From: Fibrobacter sp. UBA7003
GTDB taxonomy: Bacteria > Fibrobacterota > Fibrobacteria > Fibrobacterales > Fibrobacteraceae
DNA length: 32,552 nt
Reading direction: 5' to 3'
Assembly (NCBI GenBank): GCA_002449765.1
Contig: DJXN01000009.1
Span: 1 to 32,552 of the forward strand
Position 1 is the first letter of the stretch. Each line of letters starts with the position of its first letter. Shown here one piece after another: positions 18,566 through 29,094 of the stretch. A program made the translations under genes and the position numbers. The notes below the pieces were generated by a model that had not been told where the DNA came from, did not search any database, and saw nothing but the letters and a program-made list of their open reading frames with translations.

Positions 18566-19711
18566 ATGTACCTGATGGGTTATGCCGAAATCATCCTCTT
18601 CTGCATCGCGGTTGTGCTGGTGATGCTCCTGGCGCTTCGATCCAGCATGAGCCGATTGGCAAACCGGAATATTCTCTCGCGCCTTTTTTTGCTGGTAATC
18701 TTTTCTCTCGTCCTGAATCTTGTAACGAAATGCCTTGCCGGAACCGATTTCCGGTGGAGCAATGCTTTGAATTCGATACTCAGCTGCGTCTACCTGGTAT
18801 CCTGCCTCTGGGTGATTTTCATGAGCTGGAGGTTCGTTGGATACACGATGGAACTGGACTTTTGGAACAATCGTCGAAAGCTTCTTCTGTATGCAATTCC
18901 GAGTTTTGTTGGGTCCGCCTTCTCGATTGTTAGCATCTGGACAGGATGGGTATTCTACATCGGGAATGGGACTATCTATACGCGCGGCCCGCTGTTCGTT
19001 GTTTATGTCATTTGTTGTTACCTGTACTTGGTGTGGATGAGCCTCGTTGCGGGGCGTCGCATCTTCATGAAACGCTATTACGCAGACAGGTTGCTCTATT
19101 TGTCCCTTTCGTCCTTTGGGGCGTTCCCGATAATCGGGGTGCTGGTGCAGGTCCTCTATCCCGACATTCCGGGGGCGGCATCAGCCATGGTGCTTTCCAT
19201 GCTTCTTGCGTTCCTTACGACGCAGTCGCGCATGATTTCTACGGATCCGCTAACAAAGCTCAACAACAGGAGCCAGCTGAATGCGTTCCTGGATACTAAG
19301 CTCAGACAGCCAACTTCGGACAAGGGACTCTACTTCTTTGTGCTGGACATTGACAATTTCAAGTCGATCAACGACAATTTTGGTCACATGGAAGGTGACC
19401 GAGCTCTTAATTTAGTTGCAAAAATTTTGAAAAAGACGTGCGGCCCGAAGGGGTGCTTCATCTCCCGTTTTGGTGGCGATGAGTTTAACCTCGTGGCTAC
19501 GCTCGGTGGTCGCGAAACTCCGGCAGATATCTATGCCCCGATTCGAGAGGCGCTTGCCTTGGAATCTGAATCTCTGCCCTACAATCTTTCGATGAGCATC
19601 GGTTATGCCGAATGCCTCGGCAATGGCGAGATGCTTCCCGACCTTTTCGCCCGAGCCGACGAGATGCTTTACGCCGAGAAGAAGGCGAAGAAGCAAAAGA
19701 AGGAAGAGTAG
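18566..19711 (+). CDS. Membrane-bound diguanylate cyclase (second of a tandem pair)
   Basis: A 381-residue paralogue of the preceding protein with the same plan: an N-terminal multi-pass membrane region (about 1-220) with the shared SIWTGW...Y-T/H-RG loop, then a GGDEF domain (DPLTKLNNRSQ, DIDNFKSINDNFGHMEGD, GGDEF at 303-307). The RxxD inhibitory site is again missing (PKGC). The start at 18566 lies one base after the previous stop and has GGGAGG about nine bases upstream; the longer frame would overlap the upstream gene with a basic, unrelated sequence. It is co-transcribed with its neighbour. The sensor halves differ much more than the GGDEF halves, suggesting different inputs and the same output. 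It ends in a lysine-rich tail. Confidence 0.92.
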   Translation: MYLMGYAEIILFCIAVVLVMLLALRSSMSRLANRNILSRLFLLVIFSLVLNLVTKCLAGTDFRWSNALNSILSCVYLVSCLWVIFMSWRFVGYTMELDFWNNRRKLLLYAIPSFVGSAFSIVSIWTGWVFYIGNGTIYTRGPLFVVYVICCYLYLVWMSLVAGRRIFMKRYYADRLLYLSLSSFGAFPIIGVLVQVLYPDIPGAASAMVLSMLLAFLTTQSRMISTDPLTKLNNRSQLNAFLDTKLRQPTSDKGLYFFVLDIDNFKSINDNFGHMEGDRALNLVAKILKKTCGPKGCFISRFGGDEFNLVATLGGRETPADIYAPIREALALESESLPYNLSMSIGYAECLGNGEMLPDLFARADEMLYAEKKAKKQKKEE

Positions 19712-19721
19712 GCTTTCTTGC

Positions 19722-19759
19722 GAATAAATAAAACCCTTTGACGGATGTCTAAGGGTTTT
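19722..19759 (-). terminator. Terminator after thiC (possibly bidirectional)
   Basis: AAAACCCTT (19730-19738) pairs perfectly with AAGGGTTTT (19751-19759) around a 12-base loop. Read on the minus strand, the stem runs into TTTTATTTATT, as expected for an intrinsic terminator of ilvD-thiC. It may also stop the convergent GGDEF transcript. Confidence 0.75.
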
Positions 19760-19787
19760 GGGTAAAAGGGTGAAGTGTCCCGGGTGT

Positions 19788-23373
<3,586 letters not shown>

Positions 23374-23393
23374 AATTATTCCTTTTGTATTTT

Positions 23394-23422
23394 GCGGGTT
23401 TCATTATCCCGCGACCATTATA
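23394..23422 (-). promoter_or_regulatory. ilvD-thiC promoter -10 box and start-site hairpin
   Basis: On the minus strand a perfect TATAAT occupies 23417-23422. The -35 region is only a T run at 17-bp spacing, so it may need an activator. Immediately downstream, GCGGG and CCCGC (23408-23412 and 23394-23398 on the plus strand) form a 5-bp inverted repeat overlapping the expected start and early leader. It is a possible operator or a 5'-end-protecting hairpin. Confidence 0.5.
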
Positions 23423-23438
23423 AAATATGCATAAATAT

Positions 23439-23466
23439 AAAAAAAGACACCCGATGGGCGGGTGTC
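23439..23466 (-). terminator. Intrinsic terminator of the GH45 gene
   Basis: Read on the minus strand, GACACCCG pairs with CGGGTGTC around a five-base loop and is followed by seven T residues (23445-23439). It lies 23 bp after the GH45 stop and just before the ilvD promoter. Confidence 0.9.
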
Positions 23467-23489
23467 TCAGAGGTAAAAACGTTAATAGA

Positions 23490-25100
23490 TTAGAACCTAT
23501 TCTTCAATTCCTGCGGACATTCAACTTCCCTGTAATTGTGGAGCGGGTTACCTGCAGCTTCCATCCAGTTGGCCATGAACAGGCAGCCTTCCTTGGCTTC
23601 AGGATCGTTTGCGAACGAAGAGTTGCACTTGTTGGTAAGGCAGCTCTTGTAGGTGGATGCCTTGTAGCCCGAAGATTCTTCGCATTCTGTCAAAAGTCCA
23701 CCGTATTGGGCGCCCTGGGAACCCCATCCCATTTTCTGGGAGCAGCCGTTAAAGATTCCGTAGCCGCCGCCCGGGATCATCACGTCGAACTGGCCGCCGG
23801 CCACGTCGTAGCCAACGTTGTTAGACATGACGATAAGGTGCTTACCCTTGAGTTTCGAGTGGTTGTCCGTGGCGTATTTGCCCTGGCCAGTAAAGGCGAG
23901 ATCGAAGCATTTGCCGCAGTTGCTCTCGCCACCCGGGGTGGCTGCAAAGGCGAATGCCAAGGTGTCGTTAATGACAACGGGGAACTGGCTTCTACAAATG
24001 CCTGCATCGCCACCGTCACACATGCTTCTTGCCGATTTGTCGCTAATCTTGTTTCCCCTGGCGTCGCAGGTGCTTGCTGTTCCGCCATGTTCAGGCCATG
24101 CGCAGTGGGGCTTGCAGCAGTCCCAGTAGCGCGACGCGTAGCCGGAGCCGCTCTTTCCGCCATTTATATATTTGATTTGGTACGTGCCATTGTTGCCGCC
24201 CTGAGAGCTGCTCGAAGACTTCGCGCTGGAACTTGAGGATTTTGCACTGCTAGAGCTGGACTTTGCCGAAGAACTCGATTTGGCGCTGCTCGAAGACTTT
24301 GCGCTGGAGCTGGACTTCGGCTGCTGAGTCGAAACGCCCATATTCTTGCAATCCTTGCCGGTCGGATCCCAATAGCATGTAATAGTGCAGGACTTGTCGT
24401 AGGCGTACTGTTCGTCCTTGGGACCCTTGAGGCTAGCGTAGTGCTCGACGCACTTGTTGGAAACGGCGTCGAAGCATTGCTTTTCGCTGCACTGGCCGCT
24501 CGGGGTAGCAGCGGAGGAAGTCGGCTGCTGCTGTTGCTGGCTGGAGCTGGAGGATTTCGGCTGTTCCGGGTTGGTTGTTGCGGAAGAGACTGGAATTTGA
24601 GTGGCCGAGCTGGAAACGAGAGGATTCTGTCCACCCTGGTTCGGATCCTGGCCTTGATTCGGATCTTGGCCCTGGTTCGGATCGGTTCCCTGATTTGGGT
24701 CGGAACCCTGGTTCGGGTCAGTGGTCGGAACAATGGGGTTGCCGGCAAGGTCGTAAATCGAGCCGTCGGGGTAGATAATGGTCTGTTCCGGGGTAATTAC
24801 CGGGAGTTGAGAGAGGTCCGGGATAGTCGCGATGAGCGTTCCTGCGGCATCGATAACCGCACCTGATGCCGGGTCGTACGAGCCGATGGGGGTTCCCGAA
24901 GCGGTCGACACGACAAACCCAGCCTCGGTGGGCGTAATGATGTAATTTTGGTCGCTGGAGAGAATCCAACTGGGGATTGTGACAGCAGCGAATTGATCTC
25001 CTCCTTGCGGGGTGGGAGTCGTAATCTGGTCGTCAGTGCAATTCCACGTGCACACCAAGGCGCATGCAACTAGCAGAGATTTGAAAAAAGGAGATTTCAT
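23490..25100 (-). CDS. Modular GH45 endoglucanase, putative lipoprotein
   Basis: A 536-residue exported cellulase. The C-terminal GH45 domain (about 306-536) has the signature ASRYWDCCKPHCAW with nucleophile D327, and FDVMIPGGGYGIFNGC with the proton donor D439. Before it come four unlike segments: a signal peptide with Cys at 13, 17 and 21 (C21 followed by TDD looks lipoprotein-like, though TWNC is not a standard lipobox); a Thr/Pro/Ile-rich segment (about 25-125); five DPNQG repeats (128-156); and a compact six-Cys module (about 202-252) flanked by Ser-rich linkers, the second built of SSSSAK repeats (263-300). The small Cys module could bind substrate, but I do not recognise it. GAGG lies eight bases before the ATG. 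No C-terminal sorting domain is present. Confidence 0.93.
   Translation of the reverse strand: MKSPFFKSLLVACALVCTWNCTDDQITTPTPQGGDQFAAVTIPSWILSSDQNYIITPTEAGFVVSTASGTPIGSYDPASGAVIDAAGTLIATIPDLSQLPVITPEQTIIYPDGSIYDLAGNPIVPTTDPNQGSDPNQGTDPNQGQDPNQGQDPNQGGQNPLVSSSATQIPVSSATTNPEQPKSSSSSQQQQQPTSSAATPSGQCSEKQCFDAVSNKCVEHYASLKGPKDEQYAYDKSCTITCYWDPTGKDCKNMGVSTQQPKSSSSAKSSSSAKSSSSAKSSSSSAKSSSSSAKSSSSSQGGNNGTYQIKYINGGKSGSGYASRYWDCCKPHCAWPEHGGTASTCDARGNKISDKSARSMCDGGDAGICRSQFPVVINDTLAFAFAATPGGESNCGKCFDLAFTGQGKYATDNHSKLKGKHLIVMSNNVGYDVAGGQFDVMIPGGGYGIFNGCSQKMGWGSQGAQYGGLLTECEESSGYKASTYKSCLTNKCNSSFANDPEAKEGCLFMANWMEAAGNPLHNYREVECPQELKNRF
24201..24314. repeat. SSSSAK-encoding repeat in the GH45 gene
   Basis: Degenerate 18-21 bp units encode six Ser-rich blocks (SSSSAK or SSSSSAK) in residues 263-300, forming the linker before the catalytic domain. 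Codon choice differs between copies, so selection seems to act on the protein rather than on recent DNA duplication. Confidence 0.75.
24633..24719. repeat. DPNQG-encoding repeat in the GH45 gene
   Basis: Five DPNQG units at an 18-bp period (residues 128-156) separate the N-terminal segment from the next Ser-rich linker. The DNA units are similar (GGTTCGGATC-like) but not identical. Confidence 0.8.
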
Positions 25101-25111
25101 TTTTTTACCTC

Positions 25112-25127
25112 ATGTTTGCCCAAACAT
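25112..25127. promoter_or_regulatory. 16-bp palindrome just upstream of the GH45 ribosome site
   Basis: ATGTTTGCCCAAACAT has 7-bp perfect arms around CC and directly abuts the Shine-Dalgarno of the GH45 gene. It could be an operator in the leader region or part of the promoter. Confidence 0.5.
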
Positions 25128-25181
25128 TCCCGCCAAAAATACATATATAAAGTGTAAAGAGATGTAAAAAAAAGATTAGCG

Positions 25182-25193
25182 TGACACATGTCA
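25182..25193. promoter_or_regulatory. Short palindrome in the GH45 upstream region
   Basis: TGACA and TGTCA flank CA (TGACACATGTCA), about 85 bp before the GH45 start and 90 bp before the divergent gene. It is a possible binding site for a dimeric regulator, on weak evidence. Confidence 0.3.
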
Positions 25194-25280
25194 AATCAAA
25201 GTGTTCTCTAGGTGTTCCTGCGGGGTGAATTTTCCCATTTTTTTTACATTTTTTTGCTGAAAAAAGCTATTCTTTGCCCC

Positions 25281-25859
25281 GTGAGTTTTCATCCGTTTAG
25301 GCATTTTGTTACGATTACCAGGCACCGGCACGAGGTCATACGTCTGTGTTTCCAGGCAGGCATCGGTTTCCAGGGCTTGTTTCACGATCTGTCCAAATAT
25401 AGCCCGACGGAATTCATTCCCGGTGCAAAATATTATACGGGTAACCAGTCGCCTAATAATGGCGAAAGGAATGACAAGGGCTACAGCCTCGCCTGGATGC
25501 ATCACAAGGGTCGCAACAAGCACCATTTCGAGTTCTGGTACGACTACGAGATGGCGACCAAGAAGATTGTGCCGATGGACATGCCCGACCGCTACATCAA
25601 GGAAATGTTTTGCGACCGTGTGGCGGCTTCCAAGACCTACAACAGGGCTGCCTACACGCAGGAATCCCCGTTGCTCTACCTGACGCGCAGTTCCGCTCAC
25701 GAGAAAATGACCAGAAAGACCTATCGCAAGTTGCTCTATCTGCTGCAGATGCTTGCGGAGAAGGGCGAAAGGGAGACTCTTCGGTTTATGCGCCGGACGC
25801 AGGTGCTTCCGGAAGCGGATGTTGCCGAGCCACTTGGAACGGAACCCGCGAAACTTTAA
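25281..25859 (+). CDS. DUF5662-like small protein, possible metal-dependent fold
   Basis: A 192-residue protein if GTG 25281 is the start (MSFHPFRHFVTITRHRHEV). This matches how I recall relatives beginning, while the open frame's earlier GTG at 25212 adds a hydrophobic, unlikely N-terminus. Conserved-looking blocks are LCFQAGIGFQGLFHDLSKY, SPTEFIPGAKYY, and GYSLAWMHHKGRNKHHFEFW, then a helical C-terminal half. The HDLSKYS segment with many His residues suggests a metal-binding helical protein of the HD type. Relatives are annotated DUF5662 and sometimes mislabelled catalase; function is unknown. No ribosome site is visible. A weak TTTACA/TATTCT promoter would start transcription almost at the GTG, so a leaderless message is possible. 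It is convergent with the methyltransferase gene. Confidence 0.75.
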   Translation: MSFHPFRHFVTITRHRHEVIRLCFQAGIGFQGLFHDLSKYSPTEFIPGAKYYTGNQSPNNGERNDKGYSLAWMHHKGRNKHHFEFWYDYEMATKKIVPMDMPDRYIKEMFCDRVAASKTYNRAAYTQESPLLYLTRSSAHEKMTRKTYRKLLYLLQMLAEKGERETLRFMRRTQVLPEADVAEPLGTEPAKL

Positions 25860-27205
25860 ATCCTTGCAATTATCGCATTCAGGGCGAAGCCGCCATGGCT
25901 TGTGGCGATGCTCTTGGCCTCGGTGTTCTTGTCGGGGTCTAGCGCAGGGCATTCGCGCAGCAGGTTTGCGGTGCAGGTGTATCTTGAACCCGGCCGTGTG
26001 TCGTCCTTGGGGGCAAGGATGGCGACTGTAAGCGCTTTGTTGAACGGGGCCAGGTCGCGGGCGAGCTCGGCGAGTCGGCGGCCGATGTGCGTGTAGAGTC
26101 TGGGAGCGTCAAAGTCGAGCCGTTTGCCGTAAGGCGGGTTCAGCAAGATGATAGGTTGCGACGGGCCCGGAGCTGCATCGGCGATTTCTGCGGCTGTGTA
26201 GCTGAAAAAGTCGCGGATTTGTGGGTCGAGGACCGGTGCAGGGCCGCTCGGAGCGACAGTTGCGAGCGGGCTGCATTCCACATTGTGGCGGATGATTTCG
26301 ACTGCCTTTTCGGAGATGTCGCTTGTGACGATATTGACGAGCTGGAAAAGCCTGCTCGCAGGTGGCGCTTGGCTTGTGATGAATTTCCACGTCGCTTCCT
26401 TGAATGCGGGCTGGTGCTTCAGGGCAAAATCGCGGCAGAGGCCCGGTATAAGGTCGTTTGCCTGGTAGGCGGCTTCGAGGCTGAACGTCCCGCTTCCGGC
26501 CATCGGGTCGATGAGCGTGATGGATAATGGATAATTGATGATGGATGATTGATGATGGATGATGTGGAGTGTGGAAATGGCTTCGAGAATCATTCCCGCG
26601 GCGATTGTCTCCTTGAGCGGGGCGTCGTTCACGAAGCGCTCGTGACCGCGTTTGTAAAGTTCTTCGCCCGCGAGGTCGAGCCATAGTGTGCAGCGGTCAT
26701 CTACAAGTGAGACAAAGAGACTTTGCGGGGTGCTAGGAGCGGGGAGAATCTTGTCGAGTCGCTCTGCAACGGCATCGCTGTGGTACAGGCGCGAATGTTT
26801 GCAGGTGACGTGGATGTCGACGCGTGCCGGGCCCTTGTTGTCTAGGAAAAGCTCCCACGGAATTTCGTTGGCCTTCTTCTCGAGCTCGCGGAAGTTTTCT
26901 GCCTTGAAGTCGGCGATGTGCATCATGATGCGGTTTGCGACGCGCGTGTATGCGACGGCCTTCCAGGCTTCGGTAATCTTTGCGGTGAATTCGACCTTGC
27001 CGTCGCCAATGACTTGCGGGTGGTTAGAGGCCTGCGCGATGCCGGGGTCGCATATGGTTGTTTGAATCCCGAGGGTATTGAACTCCCGGACAAACGTCTG
27101 CTCGAACCCGAGCGGGACAACTGCCAAGAAGCGGTGAGGCTTTCCGATGACCTGCCGCTTGAGCCTTTTTTCGAATGCGCGATTCTCTTGATTTAGCTCT
27201 TCCAC
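25856..27205 (-). CDS. THUMP-domain class I RNA methyltransferase (RlmL-like)
   Basis: A 449-residue SAM-dependent methyltransferase, probably acting on a guanine of 23S rRNA like the N-terminal half of RlmL. The THUMP part (about 24-175) starts FLAVVPLGFEQTFVREF and includes ADFKAENFRELEKKAN and DIHVTCKHSRLYHSDAVAER. A linker, HERFVNDAPLKETIAAGM, leads to motif I DPMAGSGTF (233-241) and the catalytic NPPYGKRL motif. Start codon GTG at 27205 is the only suitable one; no ribosome site is clear. It follows the MBOAT gene by 29 bp. Residues about 212-230 (HIIHHQSSIINYPLSI) are an unusual insertion encoded by a short tandem repeat. Its stop shares bases with the convergent gene's stop. Confidence 0.9.
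   Translation of the reverse strand: MEELNQENRAFEKRLKRQVIGKPHRFLAVVPLGFEQTFVREFNTLGIQTTICDPGIAQASNHPQVIGDGKVEFTAKITEAWKAVAYTRVANRIMMHIADFKAENFRELEKKANEIPWELFLDNKGPARVDIHVTCKHSRLYHSDAVAERLDKILPAPSTPQSLFVSLVDDRCTLWLDLAGEELYKRGHERFVNDAPLKETIAAGMILEAISTLHIIHHQSSIINYPLSITLIDPMAGSGTFSLEAAYQANDLIPGLCRDFALKHQPAFKEATWKFITSQAPPASRLFQLVNIVTSDISEKAVEIIRHNVECSPLATVAPSGPAPVLDPQIRDFFSYTAAEIADAAPGPSQPIILLNPPYGKRLDFDAPRLYTHIGRRLAELARDLAPFNKALTVAILAPKDDTRPGSRYTCTANLLRECPALDPDKNTEAKSIATSHGGFALNAIIARI
26519..26568. repeat. Imperfect ATGGATGATTG-type repeat inside the methyltransferase gene
   Basis: The stretch is built of repeated GATGGATAAT, TGATGATGGATGAT and TGATGATGGATGAT units. It has no obvious homologous counterpart in the protein family and encodes a His/Ile/Ser-rich insertion just before motif I. 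Such TTATCCATTATCAATT-like units are common in intergenic DNA. Confidence 0.75.
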
Positions 27206-27234
27206 GTCGCTACACTCGAAAACTATCGTCTAAA

Positions 27235-29085
27235 CTAGAACTGGAAGTAGATGAACGGGCAGCTATCCGCGCTCATGAACTGGTAAATCACGAAGATGAT
27301 GATCGCTGTCGAAAGCACCATCAGAGGGATGGGCTGCGAAGCGAACGCGATGCGGTAGCGGCTCTTCCACTTCTTGGGAACCCAGTGGATGAGCATGCCC
27401 GCGATAAACACGAGGATGATGTTGATGTGCTGCCAGGCGATGGTGCCGATGGTGTCCCACCTCCAGGCGGTTCCCATCTGCTGCACCATGTTCTTCGCGG
27501 TGTTCCAGGCGACCTCGTTCGCTTCGGCGGGGTCGAGGTTCGAGCCTGCACGGAAGAAGAGTCGCGTGAAGGTGATGAACACGAAGGTGAGCGTCACGTT
27601 CCATGCCACATAGAGCCAATGGTACGTATTCTGGCTGAAGAGGCGGAAGATGAGTACGGAATAGATGCCGAAGAATAGAACGCCGAAGTAGACGGCGGTA
27701 ATCGCGAAGATGGCGATGTGGTAGTTCTTGAAGATGATGGCGCTAGTCGCGAACAGGATGAATGCGGCGCTCGCGCGGAAGGTGATGCTGCGCTTGCACC
27801 AGATCTTGTTGAACACCTGGCCAAAGCCGTTGAGGCCGCCCCAGATGATGAAGTTCCAACTGGCTCCGTGCCACCATCCACCCACGATTTGCGTGGCCAT
27901 GGCGTTCATGTTGGTGGTGATGAACTTGCGGGAATCGGGCTTGAAATACGCGTAAATGGAAATGTAGAGGAACAGCGCGATGAGGGCAACGGCTACCCAC
28001 ACGCTGCCCGAAAGCATGATGGCGACAAGGCTCAAGAAGCCCATCCAGAAGAATGTTCCGATGGATGCCCCACGGTTACCGCCCAGCGGGATGTACAGGT
28101 AGTCGCGCCACCAGCTCGAAAGGCTGATGTGCCAACGGCGCCAGAATTCGGTGGGGGAGAGCGCCTTGTAGGGGCTGTTGAAGTTCTGCGGCAGGCGAAA
28201 ACCCATCAGGAGGGCAACGCCGATGGCAATGTCGGTATAGCCCGAGAAGTCGGCGTAGACCTGCAGGGAATAGGCGAAGAGCGCGATGAGGTTCTCGAGA
28301 CCCGTATAGAGCAACGGCTGATCGAATACGCGGTCCACGAAGTTTGTCGCGAGGTAGTCGCTCAGGATAATCTTCTTGCCGAGACCGTTCAGGATCCAGA
28401 ATACGGCGATACCGAAGGTGCGGCGCGGGAGAAAATACGGCTTGTAGAGCTGCGGAACGAACTTGTCGGCGCGCACGATGGGGCCTGCGACGAGCTGCGG
28501 GAAGAACGAGAGGTAGAAGCCGAAGTTGAGGATGTTCGTGACGGCCTTGATTTTACCGCGGTAGATGTCGATGCAGTAGCTCATCGCCTGGAACGTGAAG
28601 AACGAGATGCCCACGGGCAGAATGATGGTATCGACGAGCGAGTGCGTGCCGAACATCTTGTTGCTTGCGGCGGCAAAGAAGTTGTATACATGCAACTCGA
28701 TGCCGGTAAAGTCGCGGAGTGCGTCGAGGAAGAAGTAGGAATACTTGTAGTAGCAGAGAACGAGCAGGTCGATGATGACGACGATAATCATCAGGAACTT
28801 CTTTTTCCAATGCGCCTGCGCCTTCTCAATCCACTTGCCGATAAAGAAGTTCGCGACCACGCAGAAGAGGAGAATGCAGACGTAGCTGCCGCTTGTCTTG
28901 TAGTAGAAGAAGAGGCTTGTCGCAAACAGGAATGCGTTGCGGAGCAAAAGCTTCCTGTGGACGAGCGAGAAGACGGCGAAAACGACCGCGAAGAAACCCC
29001 AGAAGTAGAACTGCGTAAAGAGTAGCGGGCTGTTCGGGTCGAAAGCAAACGTGCGTGTGAGATAGGGGATTATGTAATCGAGCAT
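27235..29085 (-). CDS. MBOAT-family membrane O-acyltransferase (AlgI/PatA-like)
   Basis: A 616-residue integral membrane protein with about a dozen hydrophobic segments. Family landmarks are in order: LPVGISFFTFQAMSYCIDIYRG, FFPQLVAGPIVRADKF, YADFSGYTDIAIGVALLMGF, PTEFWRRWHISLSSWWRDYLYIPLGGNR (H319) and GGWWHGASWNFIIWGGLNG (H406). H319 aligns with the essential His322 of P. aeruginosa AlgI. Such proteins pass acetyl groups from the cytoplasm across the inner membrane to an SGNH partner that acylates a periplasmic or surface glycan. The start lies 9 bp after the stop of an SGNH gene and lacks a ribosome site, suggesting translational coupling. AlgI-like and peptidoglycan PatA-like roles cannot be told apart here. 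Confidence 0.93.
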   Translation of the reverse strand: MLDYIIPYLTRTFAFDPNSPLLFTQFYFWGFFAVVFAVFSLVHRKLLLRNAFLFATSLFFYYKTSGSYVCILLFCVVANFFIGKWIEKAQAHWKKKFLMIIVVIIDLLVLCYYKYSYFFLDALRDFTGIELHVYNFFAAASNKMFGTHSLVDTIILPVGISFFTFQAMSYCIDIYRGKIKAVTNILNFGFYLSFFPQLVAGPIVRADKFVPQLYKPYFLPRRTFGIAVFWILNGLGKKIILSDYLATNFVDRVFDQPLLYTGLENLIALFAYSLQVYADFSGYTDIAIGVALLMGFRLPQNFNSPYKALSPTEFWRRWHISLSSWWRDYLYIPLGGNRGASIGTFFWMGFLSLVAIMLSGSVWVAVALIALFLYISIYAYFKPDSRKFITTNMNAMATQIVGGWWHGASWNFIIWGGLNGFGQVFNKIWCKRSITFRASAAFILFATSAIIFKNYHIAIFAITAVYFGVLFFGIYSVLIFRLFSQNTYHWLYVAWNVTLTFVFITFTRLFFRAGSNLDPAEANEVAWNTAKNMVQQMGTAWRWDTIGTIAWQHINIILVFIAGMLIHWVPKKWKSRYRIAFASQPIPLMVLSTAIIIFVIYQFMSADSCPFIYFQF

Positions 29086-29094
29086 GTTGAATCG

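Noticed and set aside
23459..23474. CTGAGA on the minus strand before the ilvD-thiC unit, suggesting a TPP riboswitch
   Set aside because: The hexamer belongs to the flank of the GH45 terminator, lies outside the ilvD transcript, and none of the other conserved THI-box helices are present.
24201..24719. Repeats in the GH45 gene considered as a CRISPR-like array
   Set aside because: Units are short, contiguous, in-frame and encode Ser-rich and DPNQG linkers; there are no unique spacers.
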